Shown here: positions 55,501 to 64,000 of the stretch, piece by piece | Layout: each line of letters opens with the position of its first letter | Position numbering within the stretch: the stretch's first letter is position 1 | Source: Durusdinium trenchii | Taxonomy: Eukaryota; Sar; Dinophyceae; Suessiales; Symbiodiniaceae | Length of the DNA stretch: 64,000 bases | Direction: 5' to 3' | Assembly (NCBI GenBank): GCA_963970005.1 | Contig: CAXAMN010003891.1 | Location: forward strand, 1,122,682 to 1,186,681 | Notes under the pieces: model-generated | The model's database searches: none | What the model saw: the letters and a program-made list of their open reading frames with translations, nothing else | Told to the model about the DNA's origin: nothing | Program-made: the position numbers and the translations under genes

Positions 55501-58500
55501 CAAGTTCCTTCTGGGCGCTGACCGATTGGTCCTGCCGCCCGGGGTCACGCATCCGAAGGCAGATCCGAAGATCCGGACCGGGGCGCGGACGGTGTCGCGC
55601 GGACGGTCCGTTTTCGGTCCTGGATATAAGGGGCTTTATATAAGGCTTTAGAGAAGTGGATAGAAATGGCAACTGTAAACATGCATGATATAGAAAAGAC
55701 CATTAAACATGAAAAGCATTGAACAATTGTAGAGGATTGCGATTCCCTCCTTGATTGTGGGGCAGGCTTCTTGAACATACAGGTGCCGAAATGATACGAA
55801 AACCATGCAAACACACTTGATGATTGATCGTTTAGACATGTTTAGAATACTAGTGCCAGATTACACCTGTACACTAGTGATGTATAATATATATATATAT
55901 ATACTGTATACTAGCATGCTTACAGTACAAGACGTTTTAAAACAACCATTGCGTGACTTTGCATAGCGCCGCCTTTGCCAGGTCAAATGAACTAAATCCG
56001 TGAGCACGACCGTCGGCGAAAACTCGTGAACAGCAGACCGACGAGATCTTCGTGACCAGTCGTTATTAAAGCACTGGATGTGGGTCAGTGCACTCTGGCA
56101 CCCCGGGGACCAGAGGGTTTTTTTAATCCTTAGGAAAACCGGATCAACATGTGAATAACCTTCTTTGTGTAGTCTAACAGGCAAGATATTGATACTCCTT
56201 GGGTTCGTTGTATAGGTCAAAGGCCAAAACTCGTGTGGCGTTGATGTCAGCAGCTCGGCTAGCAAACTAGAGTTGTCCAAGCACCAACTCTTATTCAAGC
56301 ACCATGTGTTTTGGCAAGTTCCAAGAAGGATGCACTGGTTTTGGCAAGCAAGTCAGGCGCCATTGATTTCCATTTTGTGATATACCTTGAAGGCTTACCC
56401 TGTGATAGTAGTAGGTACAGTACTCATAGCTGCCATTGGAATCCAGCATAAGCGCATGTGAGCGCAGCTTTCAACATCCATATTATCATATCGCCCTTTG
56501 TGTGTGTGGGTTCTTGTTTTTCTTCAACTTTTTTTCAGTCAACTCCCTTGTTCAGTGTTTGGACACTGAGATGCCAATGTCTCCACCAATGGCTTTGTTT
56601 TGGTCTCTTTGTCTCGTGATTGCAGGGGGGGTTGCCGGGGAATTTTCACTGATCCAGATCCTTCTATTGCAGTGAATTCGGTGATCCATGTGATGCAAAA
56701 GCTTATCACCTTTTGTAGATATGCAAACTGCTTGGCCCTAAGAGGGGCAAACAACTCCTGATCTTCATGAAGACTCTTTCTTTATAAAGATGTGTTCGAC
56801 TTGTTTGGACCATGAGAATAAAGTTAGTACCAAATCACAAGTTGAACGTGGTGATAGATCTTCCCCTGAAGGTAGAACCAATGTGAAACGGGATTCCTAT
56901 GATTTTCCATCTATTTGGAATGACACAGCCCTGCGGATTAACTTTATATAATGCTTCAGCCCTGCCGTTGTCCAAGTCAAGTCAATTTCACAGCGGAATG
57001 CTCACTGGAACAGAGCGGAAAATAGGCCCTTTGGAAGGTTCCTCCTGTCACGATCTTTAAATTCTTGCTATTTTACACTTGGCCGCCAGGTGGTTTGAGG
57101 CTTGCTCTCATACTTTGCTGTTGATACAAAAAGCACTTTACTGTTGATACAGCACGCATTTCAAAGCCGCGGAGTTGCATGCTTCTTGGCGGTGCATAGT
57201 CTGGGTGCAGAAGTCGGCGAATTTTAGCCGGACCACGTCCGGTCCGTTCGAGCAAGTATGGCAAGCAAGACCTGATCGAGCAGGGGGACCCTGCAAGCCC
57301 CACGATACACGGCAAAGAAGAGGTCATGCGAGTCATGGGAGTTTTGAGGTTGAGAATAATGTCCAACTGTGAAGACAAGAAACGCTCTTCATACCGTTGC
57401 TCAGAGGAAGGTGGCTGTTTTTTTGAATAGAGAGCCATGCGAGCAACGCCGACAAATCTTTAGTTGCAAGCAGGCACCCAGTAGTAGTACTGAATCGGCA
57501 GTGGATCTTCTGGAAACTTCCATCGCACAGGTTATCCAGCCCTGCGCCTTTGTACAAAATGTCCCCAGTCCGCGCTTCGACGCTGTTCTCGTCAGCGCTC
57601 GTGTCATTTGAATGACCTGAAAAAATGCGTGGAGCGGGTCCAGATGTTGGGATCCAGGGCGGCCTCAGAAGAATGAATTAAAACGAAACATACTTAAATG
57701 AGTGTGCGGTTAGCATCTAGATAGTGTGGTTATTGTACGTATATGTGTACATACAAGCACTGCGCCCATTCAAGTAGCCTAAACTATAAGAAAGGGCAAC
57801 TGCTTTGACTAAGGGAAGGATGGAGAGAAGAAGGGGCTATACCTGCCTTGAAGAGGCCCCCCCAAGATGGACAACCCTGCACTATGCATAGATCCTCCAT
57901 TGGACCCCCATTGGAAGCGCTAGGTACTTTTAAGTGGAGTCGTTCGCACCTATGCGCACCTTGCACTTGAGCGGTCTGTGAAATTCCGTGAAGAACCTTG
58001 GGCCATGAGTTCATACATGGGTGGTGTGCCATTGTAGTTTGTTGGTTCAATAGAACCCCAATGTTTTGTGGTTCATCAACGTTGCTCAAGAATCCATGCA
58101 TTGATTTTCCTGTTTGTTTGATCTCGTTGGCTTTTTCTTTCGTTTTCGCTCCACACCGGGTAGAGTCGAGCGCCTTCTCCGTCCCAGGCGGGTTCAGCAC
58201 TCAGGAGGCTTCAGCATGAGACCGTTCGGGCGACCCAGCGGGCGACCCATCAACACGGATGGTTTTTGGTGGGAAAGGGAGCATGGACGGCGTGTTAGTT
58301 GTTCATCCGTAGACCAGTAAGAGGGTAAGTTCAAAGGTTCAAAGATGATCACTAGCTAGTGGCATGAAGATGGTTCTTATTGATGTGTTGGCGCATGCTG
58401 ACTAGCGACTAGATGATCGAATTCATCCTGGGTGTTCGACCAAAAGCGGAGACATCTTCTCGCAGCACTTCTTTGTGTAGTGTTATGTTCCGAAACATGA

Positions 58501-58950
58501 CTGTAGGCTCAACTGGGCTTCATTGGGCTTTCGTCCTCTCAAGAGCCAGGCTTTGACTGACGCTTCCAAGCCACAGTGGTCTCAGATCTTGCAGTTCCAG
58601 GAGGGGCGCCACGGTCTGACCTAACACGGTGGGCTTTCGGAGAGCTGAAGCAGGAGGCTCTTTTCACTAGCCTTTCACCAGGTGAAGGGGTTCATTTATT
58701 GTCATCAGCTTTGCAGAGCCAGGTCCTGGCAGCTTTGACGTTTCTGTTGGGAGTTTAAAGTGAAGGATTGCATAAGGATTTTGAAGCTGATCAACTGATC
58801 AACTGCAGATCGATATACTTTGACCATGCTGGACCTCTTGAGGTGATGGCGAGCAACACATTGCGACATCAGGCTTTGCCCTTCTTTTTTCCTAGACACT
58901 GCATGTATGGCATATTATTTACCTACCTTTAGGGGTGGTGTCAGACGTCA

Positions 58951-59379
58951 ATGTATGTAAACATGCCATACATGGAGTGTTTGGGTATGGTTACAGCTTG
59001 GTTCCTTAAGCAAGATCTCATTGTCGTTCACTCCCAGCAGTTGTCAATGGTGCACCTCCTCCACTTGTCCGTTGAGCAATGCGTAGAAGCGTGGAACGTG
59101 CAGCACGTCCCAGCAAGCTCACAGGTTCCGGTCTACATCGGTGACTTCCATGTCTCCTACAGCCCAGATTACCGTCTGGAGCTTAGTTCGCCACGGACCT
59201 CCACGGACCACCCACCCGGCTCCATCCACAGGAGGGTGGAGGCAGACCCTGCTTGGCGGCACTTGACAACTGCCAAGCTGTCGTCTGAACTGGCAGCTTT
59301 AAACAGCGCCTCGCCGTTTGGGGCTTCATCGGCGCACGGCGCACGGTTCCCAATATTGGCTTCTAGATGTGGCATTTGA
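58951..59379 (+). CDS. candidate exon, unrecognised
   Basis: An open frame of about 140 codons contains VHLLHLSVEQCVEAWNVQHV-type sequence, VPVYIGDFHVSYSPDYRLEL and WRHLTTAKLSSELAALNSAS, with plausible coding composition. No domain, splice partners or neighbours support it. Confidence 0.22.
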   Translation: MYVNMPYMECLGMVTAWFLKQDLIVVHSQQLSMVHLLHLSVEQCVEAWNVQHVPASSQVPVYIGDFHVSYSPDYRLELSSPRTSTDHPPGSIHRRVEADPAWRHLTTAKLSSELAALNSASPFGASSAHGARFPILASRCGI

Positions 59380-62038
59380 GGTCCTCACGGAGCTGGTTCT
59401 TGTCGTTCTCCCGCTGAGGCTTGCATTTCCAGGTGCTATCGCCCGGGCGCCTGTGAAGTGACGTCTTAGAAAGTCTTTGGGGGTTCAGGGGACTGTAGAA
59501 TATATTATAAAGCGTTGCAGGATGTTTGATATGTTACAGCTCCTACATTACGTATAGAATAGATGTTTGATAAGGTGTGTATAGTGTTGTTGTGCTGTCT
59601 TATTTGGTAGTTCAATGTAGTTCAGGAAAATCAGAGGGTGGAACTCTGGACCAAACCTTTCTTCCACATAACGTCCAGATGCTAAGACCAGAAGCCCAGC
59701 AAGTCCCTAAAACACCCGACCATATTTTAGTCATAGCATGGCCCCAGCGTTGTTTTCATCTAAAATCCTTGGTTTCGGAGGCTTACAAATCCGTTTTCTT
59801 CATGGTTCTCACTGGCCTTAAAGAGTCTCAAGTTCGTTTTTGACACCATGCTTTGATCCACTGGTTCGGTCACGCAAGGCAGGAGAAGGCGCTGGCAGAG
59901 CTTTGGATGCCGCTGAGCACGGCCATGGAAGAGTGCAGAGCCACTGAGACTGCAGCGGCACAAGGATGGCAGGACCCCAAGATGTGGCAAACCAGTTTCA
60001 GGGGTTAAAGGACCTCATAACCCCCCCAGGTCACCATCTTCATAAGAGCAACGGCGGCAGAACAGAGGAGCAAGTTATAAGTCAGGTTTTTTATAGTCCT
60101 TTGCTGCAGTCGTTGGTCCAAAGCTACTTGGGGTTTGAGCGACCTCTTTTGAAGTTGTAGAATCAATAGAATAGCACATCAGATGGCCGAAACGCGGTGT
60201 AAGTAGGGGAAACAACTGACGATTCGACTTCAGGAACCACAGCAGTGGCTGTGGGGTCAAGGTGGTGTATGGCCTTGGCCCAGTTGTTGGGGGGCATATA
60301 TCCTTTTGTCTTTCTTTGGTCATCCATTATTCGATACCAAGAAATCACACGATAGTTAGGGTTAGTGACGGATACTGGATACTGGGAGTGAACCCAATGA
60401 ACCACCTGCCCAGTTGGCAGACTTGTGTTGAACCGGGCGGGCGGGGCCTAGGGCAGAACATGGCCATGGCCGACGACCTACCGCTTCGAAGTATGTGGCA
60501 AATAGGTGGCACATGGCCTCACTGGGTTGGCAGAAATGTGTTGGGAATGGTCCAATCACTGGGCCAGTCACCCCGCCTTCAAGAAACATCACACGGCTCC
60601 GGCGGATTGGGGTACTGTGGATATGGCGATGGGTGATGCTCCCGAACTGGGTTCAATCCTCGGAACTCTGAGAGTGTGTGGTTGTGTCCCGGAAATCTTC
60701 TTCCTCAACCGTTCCACACTTCCAACAAATCCAAGTGAATCCAAGTGTTTCCGGAAATCTTCTTCCTCAGCAACTCCTGAGAGTGGTGGACCATAGAGCT
60801 GGTGGACATGAGCTTCCTCAGCAAATCCCAGAGAGTCTCATCACTCGCCCCGCTCCCCTTGAGCGCCCGTGAGCGACGCTGGGGACGTTCCACCGACAGG
60901 TGAAGCACTTCGAGCTGAAGCCACCGGTGTGGGCCCTGGGTGAAGCATTCACTGAAGCATTGAAAGGCATCCAAAAGATGGGTTGGGTGGTGCTTCTTTT
61001 GGTTCTTCGGTGATGATTTGTCACCCAGCCACCCAATCATTACATAGCTCACGTGAACGGTTTTCTTCGTTCGCTTTCTAGGCCCAACTGGCCCAAGCAC
61101 AAAGGCCCACAGCACCACCCAACACATCCCGCGAGCCTTCGGGATCCGTCGATCGGCTCAGGGTGCCAAGCCAGAGGTGGGCGAGGGCGGGTGAGGAGGG
61201 ACCAAGGAGGGTATGGACAACGAACGTTAAGGGGAGCTTGGGGGGTGAAAAACAAAAAAATAACCATAAAAGAAACATGTGGAACAAGGTGAACCCTTAT
61301 GCTCCAGGGAAGCTGCTGAGAAAGACCTATTATAAGTAAGACCTCCTCCAAACGGCACATGTTCCTGGTTTTATGGCTTTGTCTATGTGCACTAGGTGTG
61401 GTACAGGCATGCATTGTGTATATATATATATATGTTCAGGATATATAGTTTGGGATCTCAACAGGACATGCAAGGTCCAGAGCCTGGAGAAGCATGTGTG
61501 GTTGAGAGACGTGACGTGTAGATACCATAATCTATATATAGACAATATAGCCTAGCAACAAGAGACAAGAAAAATCAAGAGTCAAGAGTTTGATTGGGTG
61601 TTTTGCCTCATGCTTCATGCCTTTATACCCTATAGTTTTACAAATGTTTCAAATCTACCTACCTTGGCTTTTTGCCTCACACGATCTCCGGCTGACTGGT
61701 GGGTGGGGGTCTTCGAAGGCCAAAGCGACCGGAAGCCTTGGTGCGGGGGCCCGGGCTTGCTGTGACTCGTCTGACTCCGCTTGGAGTCAATCAGCGGCTC
61801 AATTTGGGGGAGACGGTGTCTGAACCTTTTGATGATTTTCTCCCACACTGAACGAGTGTTTTTCAAGTGAGCTGAAACCAACAGTTTAGGCTGCTGTTAT
61901 TTTATTCTGCGGCCTTCTTTGATGGTTGCCCTAGGCTTGATTCCAACAAGGGGCGAACTACCTCCAAGCTGCTAGGTCAGAAACCACCAGCCAGTCATGT
62001 CCCTAACGCTGCTCGGAATTCCATTTCAATGGAATTGT

Positions 62039-62115
62039 TTGAGACATGTGTTCAACAAGTTTTTCTTCATGACATGTCATGGAAATTCATGACATATGTT
62101 GAACACATGTCTCAA
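62039..62115. repeat. 19-bp inverted repeat with nested palindrome
   Basis: Arms 62039-62057 and 62097-62115 are perfect complements (core GAGACATGTGTTCAACA). Between them ATGACATGTCAT is itself palindromic and CATGACAT recurs. CCAGACTTGTTGAACA is then repeated directly at about 62119 and 62163. Confidence 0.9.
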
Positions 62116-63344
62116 CATCCAGACTTGTTGAACACAGGCCGTTGCCACGGCACGGGTTGAATTCCAGACTTGTTGAACAGACCTCCTTTGGGCCTTCACT
62201 CCTGTACACGACACGGGGGCCGAATCGAACGACAGGCTTGGCCTTTCAAGCCGTCTTGCCGGAAACGCCAGATGATGGGAAGGATGTGGAAGGGATGGAT
62301 TCATTCCCTGAAATCATCTGAACATTGACACTTGACTTCCTCAGAAGGGCTCACTCTAAACCTGACTGGGTTTAGAGTTATACTTGACTTACTATTGGAG
62401 ATGTCACAGGCATGTCGACATGTGTTTGATTGGTTTATACATGGTTTTTTTCAGTTGGCTTTGCGGTTGGTGTCATACTCCAGCATGGACTCCATCCCAT
62501 TGTGCTTTTGCTTTGTGACAAGGGTAGCAGGAAGCAGTCACTCAGTAATTCGCCAGCAGACACACAGATAGAATCCGGTAGGCTTCCAATCAGTGCAGCC
62601 TGGGCGTTGAAAGTCCATCAAGGAAAAGGTAGGAAGGTTGAAACGAGTGAGTTAAGGAGATACATCATGTGGTACAACATGGACTGCGCAAAAGAACACA
62701 CACAGAATACATATTTAGTGTAATCTATTTTAGCTGTTGCGGTGCTTTGTGGGATTATGATTCCGGCTCAAAATCGACTGCGCAGAAATCATCACCCATG
62801 GTTTTGCAATGCATTTTGATCTACCAACAGACGCAACAGAGGTTGAGGGACCCGAATGTTCGACTATCCCAGTTGGGATTCCCAGGTGACCGGTCCTATT
62901 TCCGGTCACTCAACCTCTCTTGGTACATCCGTTTGGTTTTAAAGACTTCCCTATAGGCAGGTACCTCCTTTTCGGATGGTCTTGGAGGTGAGTTCGTACT
63001 TCCTGAGAATGGTCTTCGGGGGTCAAAGGATATCCGATTCGGATTGTCCTGGACCCTTAGGGTTCCCTTTAAGGCTGCTGAGCTTCAGCTTTCGTCCCTG
63101 TGCAGCTTGGCTCTGAACGCCCCGCCACGGCAGTCACGGCAGCTTGGGCGCCATGGCGGAGGTGGATCAGTTGATCTTCAAGAAGACGGACCTTTGATTT
63201 GAGCTCCAGCATCTGGATTTTCCCCTTCCATGTTTGTCCTCCCCCAAACGCGAGCTACTGACAAACGCACCAGGCAAGTTGTTCTGGTATTTCTCAGAAC
63301 TGAGTGCTTGGGTCATTTTTGTCCTCATCCCAAAGGTATGACGG

Positions 63345-63522
63345 ATCGCCAGGTATTGCACCCCTTTCCGCCGGCGATGCTGTCCGGGTGGCGCCGCCCG
63401 GTCCCACCCGAAGCACCGACCGCGAGGGTCTCAAAGTGAGCACCAAACCCAATGGGAAGACGCTCGAATCCGCGAACGCTGACGAAGCTCCCGGTGGGTT
63501 TAGGAGGTTTAAAGTGGTTTAA
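63345..63522 (+). CDS. candidate exon with GDAVRV motif
   Basis: The frame contains GIAPLSAGDAVRVAPPGPTR, then KVSTKPNGKTLESANADEAP and GGFRRFKVV before a TAA. A GD-V-V beginning with a regular charged pattern resembles small beta-rich modules, but I cannot name one. The start is uncertain and no partner exon was found. Confidence 0.25.
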
Positions 63523-63980
63523 GGGGGGGCATGAGTCCCTAGCTTCTTTGTAGATGTGGCTGTCATACAGAACTCGCCAACCCCATTGGCCAACATGCAA
63601 AAATATTCAACATGCACCCAGGATGGCAACAAGCGCGGCATCCCCGAGGCCGGCCCCAAGAGCATCCGGATGGAAACGGAGAAAGGACGAGGGGGGTTGA
63701 CCAATGAATGGCTTCGGCCGGCTCCCACTGGTAGGACGCATAAAAGTTATGGGTTGCTATGCGTCACTGTTTTACATTTTGATCCGCATCCCATGGGTCC
63801 AAATAAAAACAAAACACATTTAGATTGAGCAATGAATCATTGTTTCTCTCCTGAGAAAACTGAAGCATGGATTCGATATAATTACTCAAGGTCTTTTGCT
63901 CGGCTGAGGCCAGGCTCGTGTCAAAAGTTGCGGCTGAAGTCCAAAATGTCCAAAGGCTGAACCTTTCTTTCAACAATCTA

Positions 63981-64000
63981 CCAGCAGTCACAAAGGGGTG
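63981..64000. repeat. palindromic repeat, family copy 3 (cut by window edge)
   Basis: CCAGCAGTCACAAAGGGGTG equals the reverse complement of 43947-43966 base for base. The rest of the element would lie beyond the window. Confidence 0.85.

Larger units (their letters stand above)
43502..64000. other. largely non-coding right flank
   Basis: Apart from the repeats and weak candidates listed separately, no gene is recognised on either strand. Open frames are short, overlap in several frames and lack consistent exon chains. The exons of the left third of the window have no clear continuation here. Confidence 0.45.

Overview
The window reads as nuclear DNA of a dinoflagellate, most likely a coral-symbiont type (Symbiodiniaceae). 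Coding sequence outside one large retrotransposon comes as short exons of about 60-250 bases, all on the + strand, with introns that end in AG|G and do not always start with GT. Many translated exons resemble a hypothetical protein family that I remember as highly expanded in Symbiodinium predicted proteomes; this is recall, not a search. Simple repeats, minisatellites and hairpin repeats fill the remainder. No bacterial operons, rRNA, tRNA or CRISPR were seen.

Layout. 1-700: two short tandem repeats. 839-1690: two exons with the His and Tyr signatures of a PARP (ADP-ribosyltransferase) catalytic domain; the rest of the domain is not visible. About 2.4-9.4 kb: scattered candidate exons, including a lysine-rich coiled-coil reading frame (4442-5265) broken at a G7 and a C7 run. 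About 10.0-10.6 kb: an AATGTGAGG minisatellite. About 11.2-18.77 kb: the exon-rich body of the dinoflagellate-family gene, traceable to a stop at 18767-18769. 19-32.3 kb: mostly non-coding, with minisatellites, a GCGTAAG cluster, an inverted repeat and one unrecognised 216-codon frame.

32393-43468: an 11.08-kb non-LTR (LINE-type) retrotransposon, apparently full length, flanked by an exact 15-bp target-site duplication (32378-32392 and 43469-43483). In order it encodes a C5-cytosine DNA methyltransferase, a long unassigned region, two tandem homologous domains with a papain-like/Ulp1-like (C48-like) signature, a DPW-containing linker, an ORF1-like domain ending in a coiled coil, and then an AP-endonuclease-like (EEP) domain, reverse transcriptase, zinc knuckle and RNase H. 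Catalytic motifs of the methyltransferase, reverse transcriptase and RNase H are all present. Four reading-frame changes interrupt it, all in the -1 direction. Established LINE biology predicts target-primed reverse transcription by the EEP and RT domains. The captured methyltransferase could methylate new copies or alter silencing, and the protease-like domains could process a polyprotein; both are inferences. This element is the main object of interest.

43.5-64 kb: largely non-coding. It holds three copies of a palindromic repeat ending in CACCCCTT-type arms (the last cut by the window edge), a 55-bp tandem repeat, several hairpins and a few candidate exons of low confidence.
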